NCBI RefSeq assembly: GCF_900142955.1
Contig: NZ_FRCP01000008.1
Location: forward strand, 165,283-229,282
DNA from: Anaerosporobacter mobilis DSM 15930
GTDB lineage: Bacteria; Bacillota; Clostridia; Lachnospirales; Lachnospiraceae
DNA length: 64,000 nt
Direction: 5' to 3'
Within the stretch, counting starts at the first letter, position 1. Each line of letters starts with the position of its first letter. This document shows, piece after piece, positions 52,618 to 62,433 of the stretch. The notes below the pieces were generated by a model. The model saw only the letters and a list, made by a program, of their open reading frames with translations, made no database searches and was not told where the DNA came from. The position numbers were made by a program, and so were the translations under genes.

Positions 52618-53955
52618 TTACTTTACGTAATTTAATGGATCCACATAACTACCATTAACAGAAACGCCAAAATGCAGATGAGGTCCGGTGGAGATTCCTG
52701 TAGAACCAACTAATGCAATTTTCTCGCCTTTACTAACCGTTTGACCTGCCGATACTAACAGCTGAGAACAATGCATATATACCGTGTATACGCTATTACC
52801 ATGAGAAATCATAATATAATTACCCGCACCTGCACTATAAGAAGCTGTTACAACCGTTCCTGAACTTGCTGCTACAATGGAAGTTCCCGTAGGAGCTCCG
52901 ATATCGATACCTTGATGGTAGGTGCTAGCACCACTTGTTGGTTGCCCACGGTTACCAAAATATGAGGTAATCGTATGACTAGCAGGTAGAGGCCATGTAA
53001 ATCCTCCCTGTGTTCCTGAATTGGAAGAATCTGAGCCATTCGAAGAATTATCAGACGAGTTATTACCATTTGAGTTATTATTACTAGAATTCCCCGAATT
53101 ATTACTCTGCTCTTGATTCTTCTTCTCTTCCTCTTCTTTTCTCTTACGTTCCTCTTCTTTTCTTTTACGTTCCTCTTCGGCTTTTCGTCGTCTCTCTTCT
53201 TCCTCGACTCTTCGTCTTTCTTCCTCAAGAAGCTTTTCAATTAAGGCTTCCTGTTCTACAATCGCATTAGAATAATTAGAAACCATCGACTCTGATTGCT
53301 GAATGTTAGCATTATACTTTTCAACTTCTTTTGATTTGTTGTCAATAAGTTTTTCAACTGTGTCTTTTTCGTAATTAACTTCTTCTGTTAATTCCTCTAA
53401 TTCGACAATCTTATTCTCTATGTCTTTTTTCGTTAATTCTATCTGCTTCTTTGTATCTTGATAATTCGTTAACATAGTGCGGTCGTATTGCATTATCTTT
53501 TCTATATATTCCGCACGATTTAACATGTCAGACATGTCTGCCGCACCAAGAATAATTTCTATGTAATTTGCATTACCATTCTCATACATATACTTTATTC
53601 TTTTCTTCATCGTCTCATACTGGTTTTTTTCAGTTTCTTGTGCTTCTTTCAGATTTTTTTTCGTTTTATCAAGATCTGTATTAGCAGTATCAATTTGACT
53701 ATTCAAACTAGTGATTTCTTTATTCAAATCATTCAACTGTACATCCATCTTTTCGATGTACGTAACAATGTCACCTTTCTCCTTCTCAAGTTCTTTTATC
53801 TTAGCTTCTGTCTCTTCTTTCTTCTTCTCTAAATCACTCTTCTCTGACTTAGCATCGTTGATTCCTGACGCAAAGACGGTGTATACAGAAGTGAAAGTTA
53901 AGAGGGATACAAGCATCAACATCCCAAATCGTCGCATTCGCTTCTTTCTTTTCAT
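52618..53955 (-). CDS. EnvC-like murein hydrolase activator with M23 (LytM) domain
   Basis: A 445-residue secreted protein. It has a signal peptide (about 1-30, ending TVFASG), a long coiled coil (about 32-270, with an extreme Glu/Arg/Lys run EEERRRVEEEERRRKAEEE), a Ser/Asn-rich linker (about 283-315) and a C-terminal M23 peptidase domain (about 320-445). HQGIDIGAP and HLHFG supply zinc ligands, so the domain may be catalytically active rather than only an activator. Position after ftsEX matches the partner that FtsEX controls in other bacteria (EnvC, PcsB, CwlO). Confidence 0.92.
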   Translation of the reverse strand: MKRKKRMRRFGMLMLVSLLTFTSVYTVFASGINDAKSEKSDLEKKKEETEAKIKELEKEKGDIVTYIEKMDVQLNDLNKEITSLNSQIDTANTDLDKTKKNLKEAQETEKNQYETMKKRIKYMYENGNANYIEIILGAADMSDMLNRAEYIEKIMQYDRTMLTNYQDTKKQIELTKKDIENKIVELEELTEEVNYEKDTVEKLIDNKSKEVEKYNANIQQSESMVSNYSNAIVEQEALIEKLLEEERRRVEEEERRRKAEEERKRKEEERKRKEEEEKKNQEQSNNSGNSSNNNSNGNNSSDNSSNGSDSSNSGTQGGFTWPLPASHTITSYFGNRGQPTSGASTYHQGIDIGAPTGTSIVAASSGTVVTASYSAGAGNYIMISHGNSVYTVYMHCSQLLVSAGQTVSKGEKIALVGSTGISTGPHLHFGVSVNGSYVDPLNYVK

Positions 53956-54005
53956 ATTGTTACCATACCTTTCTCATCGTTATAATAAGCAATCTTCTAC
54001 TTACT

Positions 54006-54914
54006 TTATACGTGTAGATGTTTTCTCACTGTAATCATACTTCCAATAAAACCAATTCCCACTCCAATCGCTAGTGATAATGGTATTAATGTGGCGAATA
54101 CATGATTTACATTCAAGAAATGTAAGATATTTGATAAGATGCTAAATTTCTGCCCAATATACATAATTGCTTGATTGTAGATAATATATAGTAAAATCAA
54201 TGGGAATATGGCTCCCATCAATCCAATAAGCATTCCTTCTACAATGAACGGAGACCGTACAAAATAATCTGTCGCTCCTATTAATTTCATGATAGAAATC
54301 TCTTCCTTACGTACCGATATACCCATTGTTATAGTTGTATTGATTAAGAAAATCGCAACAGCTAACAATAATATAATAATTGCTCCTGATACGTAACCTA
54401 GTAAGAGATTAAAATCACTCAATCCCTGTGCAAGCTTGTCTGAATTATTGACTTTACGAACACCATCTATCCCTTGAACAAACTCAACGAATTCAGGTTG
54501 TTTTGCAACCTCATCTAGATACACCACGTATGATGCAGAATCCTCTAACGGATTATCCTCTGCAAATGTATCGATTAGCTCCTGTTCATCTGCAAATGTA
54601 TCTTGTTTATACTTTTCCCATGCTTCATCTGCTGATATGTATTCCAGTGTAGCAACTTCCTCACGCTGTTTGATTTGATTTCCAATCTGTTCAATCTGCT
54701 CCTCAGTTATATTCTCATCAAAAAAAATGGATACACCAACTGATTTTTCCTCAATCTTAACTGTATATTGAAAATTTGCTAATATGAAATAAAATATACC
54801 AAACAAGAATAAGCATGTCGCTATTGTTCCTATAGAAGCCAGAGAAAACATTCTATTACGGTGAATATTCTTTATTCCCTGCTTAAAACTATATAAAATT
54901 GAACTAATTTTCAT
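54006..54914 (-). CDS. ftsX: Cell division protein FtsX
   Basis: A 302-residue membrane subunit of the FtsEX complex, with four membrane segments (about 22-45, 170-195, 220-245, 265-290) and a large extracytoplasmic loop (about 50-165) that contacts the hydrolase activator. The ATG at 54914 follows GGTGG and overlaps the 3' end of ftsE by 11 bp. A longer GTG frame, nine codons upstream, has no ribosome-binding site. Confidence 0.95.
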   Translation of the reverse strand: MKISSILYSFKQGIKNIHRNRMFSLASIGTIATCLFLFGIFYFILANFQYTVKIEEKSVGVSIFFDENITEEQIEQIGNQIKQREEVATLEYISADEAWEKYKQDTFADEQELIDTFAEDNPLEDSASYVVYLDEVAKQPEFVEFVQGIDGVRKVNNSDKLAQGLSDFNLLLGYVSGAIIILLLAVAIFLINTTITMGISVRKEEISIMKLIGATDYFVRSPFIVEGMLIGLMGAIFPLILLYIIYNQAIMYIGQKFSILSNILHFLNVNHVFATLIPLSLAIGVGIGFIGSMITVRKHLHV

Positions 54915-55638
54915 TTGAATAACCACCCTTTTGTTCGTCACTGACTAATATACCTTTGTTCATTGTTATAACACGCTTCTGCATAGCATCTACGATTTCT
55001 ACATTATGTGTAACGACCACTACTGTTGTACCTTTTTTGTTAACCTCATCTAATAAGGACATAATATCCCAAGAATTCTTAGGATCTAGATTTCCAGTCG
55101 GTTCATCTGCTAGTAATATGAGAGGATTGTTCACAAGTGCTCTTGCTAATGCAACTCTTTGTTGCTCTCCACCAGAAAGTTCTCTCGGAAATGCGTTAAG
55201 CTTATCGGAAAGTCCAACAAGTGATAGCATAGCTGGTACATTACGTTGAATCGTTCGACTTGGTTTTTCAATTACTCGTTGCGCAAAAGCAACATTCTCA
55301 AAAACATTCCGATCCTTTAATAAACGGAAATCTTGGAACACAATTCCTAGATTACGTCTGAACTTCGGTACTAACCTTCTTCTAAGTCTTGTTATATCTC
55401 TCCCGTTCACAAAAATCTTTCCCGATGTAGGTTCAATCTCCTTTAGTAACATTTTAATCAAAGTCGATTTTCCAGAACCACTACTACCAACGATAAAAAC
55501 AAACTCACCTTTTCTTATCTTTATACTAACATCTTTCACTGCATCTACGTCCTTTTGATACGATTTCGATACGTTTTCTAATACAATAATAGGAGGCTCA
55601 ATAGACTCCTTTAATAATTCATCTACTTCGTTTTTCAT
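54904..55638 (-). CDS. ftsE: Cell division ATP-binding protein FtsE
   Basis: A 244-residue ABC ATPase of FtsEX. Walker A is GSSGSGKSTLIKMLL, the Q-loop FQDFRLLKDRNVFENVAF, the signature LSGGEQQRVALARAL and Walker B LLADEPTGNLDP. FQDFRLL is the FtsE-type loop. It carries an N-terminal extension of about 15 residues (KNEVDELLKESIEPP) before the usual start region, and the ribosome-binding site is weak (AAAGG at 13 bases). Its leader can form two mutually exclusive hairpins. Confidence 0.95.
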   Translation of the reverse strand: MKNEVDELLKESIEPPIIVLENVSKSYQKDVDAVKDVSIKIRKGEFVFIVGSSGSGKSTLIKMLLKEIEPTSGKIFVNGRDITRLRRRLVPKFRRNLGIVFQDFRLLKDRNVFENVAFAQRVIEKPSRTIQRNVPAMLSLVGLSDKLNAFPRELSGGEQQRVALARALVNNPLILLADEPTGNLDPKNSWDIMSLLDEVNKKGTTVVVVTHNVEIVDAMQKRVITMNKGILVSDEQKGGYSNEN

Positions 55639-55658
55639 AATAATACCATGCCTTTCAC

Positions 55659-55690
55659 AGCCTGCAAACTTTGGTCACAGGCTCAAAGTT
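55659..55690 (-). promoter_or_regulatory. Alternative hairpins in the ftsE leader
   Basis: AGCCTG/CAGGCT (55659-55664/55678-55683) and AACTTTG/CAAAGTT (55667-55673/55684-55690) interleave, so only one stem can form fully at a time. The segment also looks like an imperfect tandem repeat of about 20 bp. It ends about 20 bases before the ftsE start. Confidence 0.4.
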
Positions 55691-55817
55691 GCCTGGGAAA
55701 GATCCTTCTTCCACAAATGTATCCTTTTCATTATAAATGTAGCACCGTATTTGGAACCCGTAGCATAACCACTCTACTGGAGCAAATCGGTGCTCTATTA
55801 TTATACATCTTAATTAA

Positions 55818-56906
55818 TTAGTACTCAAGACTTTCCATATACTTCATATACTTAACTACCATAAGAGCAATCTTGAATGTTATAGCATCTTCAAATACGC
55901 GTAAATCTAGATTCGTGCTCTTTTGTAATTTGTCCAAGCGGTAAACTAACGTATTTCGATGAATGTATAGCTGTCTTGAAGTCTCTGAAACATTAAGACT
56001 ATTTTCAAAGAATTTATTAATTGTAGCTAACGTCTCTTCATCAAAATCATCTGGTGATTTGCCATCGAAAATCTCTTTGATAAACATCTTACACAAAGGC
56101 ATAGGTAATTGATAGATAAGACGTCCAATTCCTAAGTTGTTGTATGCCACTACATTGCGGCCACTGTAGAAGATCTTTCCTACATCAAGAGCCATCTTAG
56201 CTTCCTTATATGATCTAGAAACATCTTTAATTTCATTTACAATCGTACCGTAAGCAACATGAACCTTTGTCATAGCTTCCGTATTAAGCATATCAAGGAT
56301 TACTTTTGCTGTCTTCTCCATATCCTCGTATGTTTCGTTTGGTTTTAATTCTTTTACTAAAATAATGTTCTTTTCGTCAACAGCAGTGATAAAATCCTTA
56401 GTCTTCGCAGAGAATAATCCACGAACTGTTTCAAGTGCATTCATGTCCTTTTCATTCTTAGTCTCAATAATGAAAACCACACGTCTAACATCGGTATCAA
56501 TATGAAGCTTCTTAGCACGGTTATAGATATCCACTAATAGCAGATTGTCCAATAACAGATTCTTGATAAAGTTATCTTTATCGTATCTTTCTTTATATGC
56601 AACTAATAGATTCTGAATTTGGAAAGAAGCAATCTTTCCAATCATGTATACATCTTCACTATCACCTTTGGCAAGGATAATATATTCTAACTGATGTTCA
56701 TCAAAAACTTTAAAGAATTGATATCCTTGGACAACTTGACTATCTGCTGGAGAATCAACGAATGCTAGTACAGCATTCTCATAGTCTTCTGCGTTTGATA
56801 TAGTAGACGCTAACGCTTTACCTTCTGTATCCATCACGCATATGTCAATACGAGTAATTACTTTTAAGCCTTCTATTGTATTTTGAAGAATTTGGTTTGA
56901 TATCAT
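55818..56906 (-). CDS. CdaR/PucR-type transcriptional regulator
   Basis: A 362-residue regulator. The N-terminus (about 1-120) resembles the sugar-diacid recognition domain of CdaR (MISNQILQNTIEGLKVITRIDICVMDTEGK in pieces). A GGDEF-like middle region (about 140-270) follows, and a PucR C-terminal helix-turn-helix (about 300-355: LNVSETSRQLYIHRNTLVYRLDKL in pieces). AGAGGAG precedes the ATG. The adjacent sugar ABC ATPase downstream suggests carbohydrate control, but the effector is unknown. Confidence 0.88.
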   Translation of the reverse strand: MISNQILQNTIEGLKVITRIDICVMDTEGKALASTISNAEDYENAVLAFVDSPADSQVVQGYQFFKVFDEHQLEYIILAKGDSEDVYMIGKIASFQIQNLLVAYKERYDKDNFIKNLLLDNLLLVDIYNRAKKLHIDTDVRRVVFIIETKNEKDMNALETVRGLFSAKTKDFITAVDEKNIILVKELKPNETYEDMEKTAKVILDMLNTEAMTKVHVAYGTIVNEIKDVSRSYKEAKMALDVGKIFYSGRNVVAYNNLGIGRLIYQLPMPLCKMFIKEIFDGKSPDDFDEETLATINKFFENSLNVSETSRQLYIHRNTLVYRLDKLQKSTNLDLRVFEDAITFKIALMVVKYMKYMESLEY

Positions 56907-57085
56907 ATATTCACTCCTCTGTTTTTACATTTCATAAACTAACTTATACTAATATTATCACTATTTTTATTAAATGTAAACTAAATCCCTACAAAGTTAC
57001 TATAAATTTTAGCAATTTTAATCAAATCAGGCTTAAACCTATTTAGTTTAATCACTAAACTAATTTATTTTCCCTAATAATAAAA

Positions 57086-57132
57086 AAGATGCTGTATACT
57101 GCTGATTTTTATCAGCAGTATAGCAGCATCTT
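57086..57132 (-). terminator. Terminator of the sugar ABC ATPase gene
   Basis: Arms 57086-57106 and 57111-57132 pair over 21 bp with one bulged base, and on the minus strand six or more Ts follow. Confidence 0.92.
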
Positions 57133-57144
57133 CGTAATATCTGA

Positions 57145-58257
57145 TTAGTGGCAGATAACTTGTTCTGTTTCTTTGTCAAATACGTGGATTTTTGTTAAAT
57201 CAAATGCAACTTTAATTGTATCTCCAGGTCTTGCAGTTGTACGTGGGTTAACACGTGCAGTAACTTCAAATTGATCGATTGTGAAGTATAAGTAAACTTC
57301 AGCACCAAGTAATTCATATACTTTAACTGTTGCGTCAACAACGCTTCCTGGATTTGATTCGATGAAGATTTCTTCATCATGAATATCTTCTGGACGAATA
57401 CCAAGGATAACTGTTTTGTTTTCATAACCTTTTTCAAGTAATAATTTAGCTTTAACTTCTGGTAATTTGATAGATAAAGCACCAAATGTTAAGATTACGT
57501 CTGATCCAGATTTAACAACTTTGCTTTCGATGAAGTTCATTTGAGGTGAACCGATGAAACCAGCTACGAATAAGTTGTTTGGTTTGTTATATAATGCGAT
57601 TGGTGAGTCAACTTGTTGAACAAGACCATCTTTCATAACTACGATTCTTGTACCAAGTGTCATAGCTTCTGTTTGATCATGTGTTACGTAGATAATTGTA
57701 GTTTCAAGTCTTTGATGTAATTTAGAGATCTCGATACGCATTTGAACTCTTAGTTTAGCATCAAGGTTTGATAAAGGCTCATCCATAAGGAATACTTTAG
57801 GATCACGAACAATAGCACGTCCCATGGCAACACGTTGTCTTTGACCACCTGATAATGCTTTTGGTTTACGATCTAATAAATGTTCGATATCAAGAATTTT
57901 AGCTGCTTCATGTACTAATTTGTCAATTTGATCTTTTGGAGTTTTTCTTAACTTAAGACCAAATGCCATATTGTCATATACTGACATATGTGGATATAAC
58001 GCATAGTTTTGGAATACCATCGCGATATCTCTATCTTTTGGTTCTACGTCGTTAACTAATTTGTCTCCGATCCATAATTCACCTGAAGAGATTTCTTCAA
58101 GACCTGCGATCATACGAAGAGTTGTAGATTTACCACAACCAGATGGACCTACGAAGATGATAAATTCTTTATCTGCGATTTCAAGGTTGAAATCCTTTAC
58201 TGCTACAAAACCATTAGGATATGTTTTATTGATATTTTTTAATGATAAACTTGCCAT
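57145..58257 (-). CDS. Sugar ABC transporter ATP-binding protein (MsmK/UgpC type)
   Basis: A 370-residue ATPase of the CUT1 carbohydrate importers. Walker A is GPSGCGKSTTLRMIAGLE, the Q-loop FQNYALYPHMSVYDN, the signature LSGGQRQRVAMGRA and Walker B VFLMDEPLSNLD. A C-terminal regulatory OB (TOBE) domain lies near 235-365. It stands alone with no permease or binding protein nearby, as expected for a shared ATPase energising several sugar importers. GGGAGGA precedes the ATG. Confidence 0.95.
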   Translation of the reverse strand: MASLSLKNINKTYPNGFVAVKDFNLEIADKEFIIFVGPSGCGKSTTLRMIAGLEEISSGELWIGDKLVNDVEPKDRDIAMVFQNYALYPHMSVYDNMAFGLKLRKTPKDQIDKLVHEAAKILDIEHLLDRKPKALSGGQRQRVAMGRAIVRDPKVFLMDEPLSNLDAKLRVQMRIEISKLHQRLETTIIYVTHDQTEAMTLGTRIVVMKDGLVQQVDSPIALYNKPNNLFVAGFIGSPQMNFIESKVVKSGSDVILTFGALSIKLPEVKAKLLLEKGYENKTVILGIRPEDIHDEEIFIESNPGSVVDATVKVYELLGAEVYLYFTIDQFEVTARVNPRTTARPGDTIKVAFDLTKIHVFDKETEQVICH

Positions 58258-58447
58258 TAAACAGTTCCTCCCTAGAATTTTTCTTGTTTTTATTAACCAA
58301 TATTACACTAATTCGATAAGCTAATGATACACCATTTGTCCTTTAAAAACCATACTCCATATTACCAAATTAAAAAAAAGACTTTTGTATAATTTGTATA
58401 ACGCTTATTAAAATAGTTTGTTTTGTTAATAAATTAGCTGAAAAATT

Positions 58448-59323
58448 CTACTTTTCTTGTCTATATTCTATAAAGCCTTCTCCCATAACTTCCCTAGCAT
58501 CGCTAACAATTATAAAAGCCTTCTTATCAATAGAAGAAACGATTTCTACCACAGGTGCTATCTCCTTCTTTGATACGACGCAAAACAACATCTGCTTCTC
58601 CTTATTCGAGTACATACCACGCGCAGATATTCCTGTGACTCCCCTCTCCATCGTATATAGTATCTCTTTCGCTATCTCTTCATAATGATCCGAGATTATG
58701 TACGCAACTTTTGCAAACTTAAGCCCTTCTAAGATACTGTCCATCACTTTCGAGTTAATATATACAGCAATAACTGCATATAATGCCTTGTTCAAACCGA
58801 ATACAGCAGCACCTGTTAATACGATAGCACCATCAATTACAATAAGTAACTGAGGTACTGTATAATGTTTAAAATATTTTTGCACTATCATACCAAACAA
58901 ATCTGTTCCACCAGTAGTTGCACTAGTGACGAATACCAGCCCTAATCCAACACCACCAATAACACCACCAAATACCGCTGCCAACAGATAATCTTGGTAA
59001 TTAATATTAAAACTAGGTACAACGTATAAAGCAACGGTAAAACATACCGTTGCAAACAATGTCTTCCCGACGAATTTCTTTCCCTTTAATAATATAGCTC
59101 CTATAAATAATGGAATATTAATTACAAGGTTACTAAACCAAATAGGAACTCCGCCGTCTATTACATTACTAGTAAAATACTTAATAACAATTGCTAGACC
59201 TGATACCCCTCCAGTTACCATACCGAGGGGCTCATATACAACATTAACCGATACCGCTACTAGCAAAGTACCTATTATAATCAGTAAGCAATCTTTACCC
59301 CTAGATCTTTTCGTAACTTCCAT
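58448..59323 (-). CDS. YitT-family membrane protein
   Basis: A 291-residue protein with five to six membrane segments in the first two-thirds and a C-terminal DUF2179-like domain (about 215-285: KVAYIISDHYEEIAKEI, ERGVTGISARGMYSNKEKQML). The family is of unknown function. The start at ATG 59323 follows GTGGGG; a GTG at 59335 that overlaps the upstream stop (TAGTG) is the alternative. It is co-directional with the WecG/TagA-like gene, so probably co-transcribed. Confidence 0.88.
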   Translation of the reverse strand: MEVTKRSRGKDCLLIIIGTLLVAVSVNVVYEPLGMVTGGVSGLAIVIKYFTSNVIDGGVPIWFSNLVINIPLFIGAILLKGKKFVGKTLFATVCFTVALYVVPSFNINYQDYLLAAVFGGVIGGVGLGLVFVTSATTGGTDLFGMIVQKYFKHYTVPQLLIVIDGAIVLTGAAVFGLNKALYAVIAVYINSKVMDSILEGLKFAKVAYIISDHYEEIAKEILYTMERGVTGISARGMYSNKEKQMLFCVVSKKEIAPVVEIVSSIDKKAFIIVSDAREVMGEGFIEYRQEK

Positions 59324-59334
59324 AATCGGCCCCA

Positions 59335-60069
59335 CTATTTTATATTATTGTTATTATAGTTCTCTAGCTTCTTTTTGAATGTCCGGCTTGCATTAACCTG
59401 CTTAAGCGGTTTCCATGCTTTTACATGATGATATATCCCTTGTAAACCAAGTCTCTTTATTATAGTAGGAATCTCATTATACTCTTTCAACATACCATCT
59501 TTAATGTCTGCTAACACAAGACATAGCTTTGCATTCAACTTCGTATTATTTCTTGCAATCCATAATTCTTGCTCCGGACTTTCTAATGCAAGCACTAAGA
59601 TATCTGGTGCAGCTGCATTAATTTCGTTAATAACAAGATCCTCATTCTCTGTTATATCTCCCATGTAAGAACCAACAACGATGAAACGTTCCTCTGTCCT
59701 TCTTTTATAGTTAAGAAAGCTCTCCACTTGGTTAACCATGTCTGATACAACGAAAACTGTTTTCTTAGTACAATCCATATTTCTTAGACTTAACTGTAAT
59801 TTGTGAAAGTCACTAACATAATTAGCATTTTCATATATGTGTGGATATGCAAGGTCTAGAAGCATCTCTTGTGACGGCAATATATAATCTGCACACGCAA
59901 GGCTGTTTCTAAATTCTTCTTCTTCATTGGCATATTCAAGAGTTTTTGCAGTAATGAGGAATACAACATTTAAGCAATCATTAAGCAGAAACTCTTTCAA
60001 TTTTTGGCTGAAGGCTAGAACAGATATAACATCCAGTCCAACTCCCATTACATTAGTCTTATTTTTCAT
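59335..60069 (-). CDS. Divergent WecG/TagA/CpsF-like protein
   Basis: A 244-residue protein with the overall outline of the GT26 glycosyltransferase family (VGLDVISVLAFSQKLKEFL, AKTLEYANEEEEFRNSLACADYILPSQEMLLDLA in pieces, PDILVLALESPEQELWI). The usual ADG-type catalytic stretch is replaced by ADYILPSQ, and the C-terminal arginine-rich end by YHHVKAWKPLKQ. So either the specificity changed or the enzyme is inactive. GGAGG five bases upstream fixes ATG 60069. It lies upstream of the YitT-type gene with a one-base stop/start overlap option. Confidence 0.7.
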   Translation of the reverse strand: MKNKTNVMGVGLDVISVLAFSQKLKEFLLNDCLNVVFLITAKTLEYANEEEEFRNSLACADYILPSQEMLLDLAYPHIYENANYVSDFHKLQLSLRNMDCTKKTVFVVSDMVNQVESFLNYKRRTEERFIVVGSYMGDITENEDLVINEINAAAPDILVLALESPEQELWIARNNTKLNAKLCLVLADIKDGMLKEYNEIPTIIKRLGLQGIYHHVKAWKPLKQVNASRTFKKKLENYNNNNIK

Positions 60070-60202
60070 TTTAACCTCCATACTCACTATTAGTGATCAT
60101 TACACTAAATTGAGATTTCTAATGGGTTATTTCTATTAAGTTCTTATTAACCGTACCTCTTTCATAGCAACAAATATGCACGTAAGACATAAAAAGGTAT
60201 AC

Positions 60203-61348
60203 CTATCTATTTTCCGAAACTCCTAATATAATCTGTATATCAAAACCTACTGGTACCGTTCCTACTTCAACTACCGCATCTTGAAATAATGGCAATAAAT
60301 CTCTTCCCATTCCTTCCTGCGCTACAATAATCTTTGTATTCTGTAATATTTCATCTGTATAATTACCTACTTCTGCAACTCCAAAACCCGCATTCTGAAT
60401 AATATCACTATATTTACTTGCCAAACCAGTAATATTACTTCCATTTAATAAAGAAATCCTTAATCCAACGGATGAAATTGACTCGGCTTCTTGTTCTGCA
60501 TCTTGTGTATTTGTATATGCCTCATTATTAACCAATTGCATAATAAGTTCTTTCGTTAGTTCCAAATCCGCATCGTAATAATCCATTTGCTGTGCTCCAG
60601 GAATTATGTGATAGTATATATAATCCCTATTCACATTACGGTATGTGGATGCATACTTTTGTTTCGATTCCAAAGGTAGATTGGACTTTGCTACCTCATA
60701 AAATCTTGCTAAGTACTCTTTCATCGAGTAAGATTCATCTTCCGTTACAGACTCAATTATACTATCTTTCAACACATATACGGAGCCCTCAACTCGCTCT
60801 CCCGTCTGTAATAATATTGTTCTTGTTTCTTCATTGAAAATAGCATCTGCAGTCTCACTATTTATTATAGTATAGCAACTAAGTTCTGTTCCAAGGAGCT
60901 CATTCATTATGAGCTTCCCAAATACAAATCTTGTTGATTTATCAAAATACGTATTCAAATTCTTTAGAGATAGAATTTGAGGAATCTGTTTATTCTTCGC
61001 ATACAATTTCTGATACAAGTCTGTTGATAACGGGAACTGTGTATCATTTGGAATTGTAACATAATCCAAATTGTTGGTATACGTATTCAGAATTTCTAAT
61101 ATAACACCTTGTATATTCTCATCTTCATCCGTTATATATAATAAATTCTTGCAGATATTATCTGCAGTACCATCATTAGCAATCAAGTTATTTTCAGTAC
61201 TAGTTTGTTTTCCATCTTTATGTGTTAATTTATAGACACCAATAGTTAGTTTGTATGTTGTAAATCCAACAATAAACATTAGTACCATCATACATCCCGT
61301 CCGAATAAATCCTCTTATAAATGCATGCAAATGTTTATTTCGTTTCAT
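60203..61348 (-). CDS. LytR C-terminal-domain membrane protein
   Basis: About 381 residues: a basic N-terminus (KRNKHLHAFIRGFIR), one membrane segment (about 18-36), an extracytoplasmic region of some 220 residues that vaguely resembles a LytR-CpsA-Psr catalytic domain without its clear arginine motifs, and a convincing LytR_C domain (about 290-380: ISLLNGSNITGLASKYSDIIQNAGF in pieces). Likely cell-envelope function. The start is uncertain: ATG 61348 has AGGG at 12 bases, while ATG 61390 has no site. Confidence 0.75.
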   Translation of the reverse strand: MKRNKHLHAFIRGFIRTGCMMVLMFIVGFTTYKLTIGVYKLTHKDGKQTSTENNLIANDGTADNICKNLLYITDEDENIQGVILEILNTYTNNLDYVTIPNDTQFPLSTDLYQKLYAKNKQIPQILSLKNLNTYFDKSTRFVFGKLIMNELLGTELSCYTIINSETADAIFNEETRTILLQTGERVEGSVYVLKDSIIESVTEDESYSMKEYLARFYEVAKSNLPLESKQKYASTYRNVNRDYIYYHIIPGAQQMDYYDADLELTKELIMQLVNNEAYTNTQDAEQEAESISSVGLRISLLNGSNITGLASKYSDIIQNAGFGVAEVGNYTDEILQNTKIIVAQEGMGRDLLPLFQDAVVEVGTVPVGFDIQIILGVSENR

Positions 61349-61566
61349 AGTATTTTTATTCCCTAGCGTACTGATTAATGCGCTAACCATAGACAGTTAC
61401 GTAACGTCTATAGTGATTCCTTTCGTTTCGTTTTCATATCCTGCACCATGTAGTATAGCAGATACAGTAAAAAGTATCAACTATGGAATTTTCTTCTTGC
61501 TCCTTGCATTTTAAGGAAGTTAATATTAGGATGATTCTATGTGATACATATAAGATTAAAACCAAA

Positions 61567-61598
61567 AAGAAAGTGCTAATTGAATGCAGCACTTTCTT
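61567..61598 (-). terminator. Terminator of the CPBP protease gene
   Basis: AAGAAAGTGCT (61567-61577) and AGCACTTTCTT (61588-61598), perfect 11-bp arms, followed on the minus strand by TTTTTGG. Confidence 0.88.
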
Positions 61599-61608
61599 GT
61601 ATTCGTAT

Positions 61609-62433
61609 TTATTCAACCTTCCTTAATAAAAACAAACTATAAATTAACAAGGGTATAAATAAGCAGATATTTATTAAATAAGGTACAATAGAAACTAACT
61701 CCTTCGATACCTCTTGATTAGCATTTAGTACTTTTGAAAAATCACCAAATCCACTTGCCATGTCATAGAAACCATGCAAAAGGCAACACCAAAGTAAATT
61801 CTTGTTTGTCCTAAGAAATAATGCAGAAAAAGCAATCCCTATTATACAGGTATAAATTACTTGTGAAAACACAGCAATAGGTAGTTCTCCTGTAAATAAG
61901 TTACTCAAATGAAGAATACTAAAAATACCACTACTCACTAAAACCGAAAAAAGTATTCCACGTTTACTCTTCCCCCATTTTTCAAGAAACAGAGGTAATA
62001 TGGTACCACGAAAGACCATCTCTTCAAAGAATCCTATTGACATTGCTTCGATAATCATACATATAATAGTAACGACATTTACCTTATTAAAATCACCTAA
62101 TTCTATATTAGCAATAATATATCCAATAAACAACCAGCTGATTATGATATATTGCTTACTAATTTTGAACGTAAACAATTTATAAAAGTCAAATTTCTTA
62201 ATAATATAAAGAAATATCAATATACCAACTACTCTAACCCCAATACCCATGCAATATTTTGTTAATAAATCGGAAGACTTTAATTCATATCCAAAATAAT
62301 TCGACATATTTGATACAAGTTTAGGCAGTACTCGCAAGATAAAGATATTTGCCAACAAACTTAGCCCCAATGCATATACGATTAACAAAGCTATTTCTCT
62401 CTTATTCTGTTCCCTCTTATCAGTGTACTCCAT
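61609..62433 (-). CDS. CPBP-family intramembrane metalloprotease
   Basis: A 274-residue membrane protein with about eight hydrophobic segments. The family motifs are intact: FFEEMVFRGTILP (EExxxR, about residue 133), FSILHLSNLF (His, about 175) and LLHGFYDMASG (His near 220). These form the putative metalloglutamate active site of Rce1/CPBP (Abi) proteases. The start ATG 62433 has GGAGGG five bases upstream; a longer frame lacks a site. No bacteriocin or peptide gene is visible next to it. Confidence 0.9.
   Translation of the reverse strand: MEYTDKREQNKREIALLIVYALGLSLLANIFILRVLPKLVSNMSNYFGYELKSSDLLTKYCMGIGVRVVGILIFLYIIKKFDFYKLFTFKISKQYIIISWLFIGYIIANIELGDFNKVNVVTIICMIIEAMSIGFFEEMVFRGTILPLFLEKWGKSKRGILFSVLVSSGIFSILHLSNLFTGELPIAVFSQVIYTCIIGIAFSALFLRTNKNLLWCCLLHGFYDMASGFGDFSKVLNANQEVSKELVSIVPYLINICLFIPLLIYSLFLLRKVE

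Noticed and set aside
55659..55690. H-type pseudoknot in the ftsE leader
   Set aside because: The interleaved stems leave loops of 0, 4 and 2 bases, too short to cross a 7-bp stem, so alternative hairpins are the better reading.
61609..62433. Bacteriocin immunity system around the CPBP protease
   Set aside because: No double-glycine leader peptide, quorum-sensing or export gene could be found beside it.
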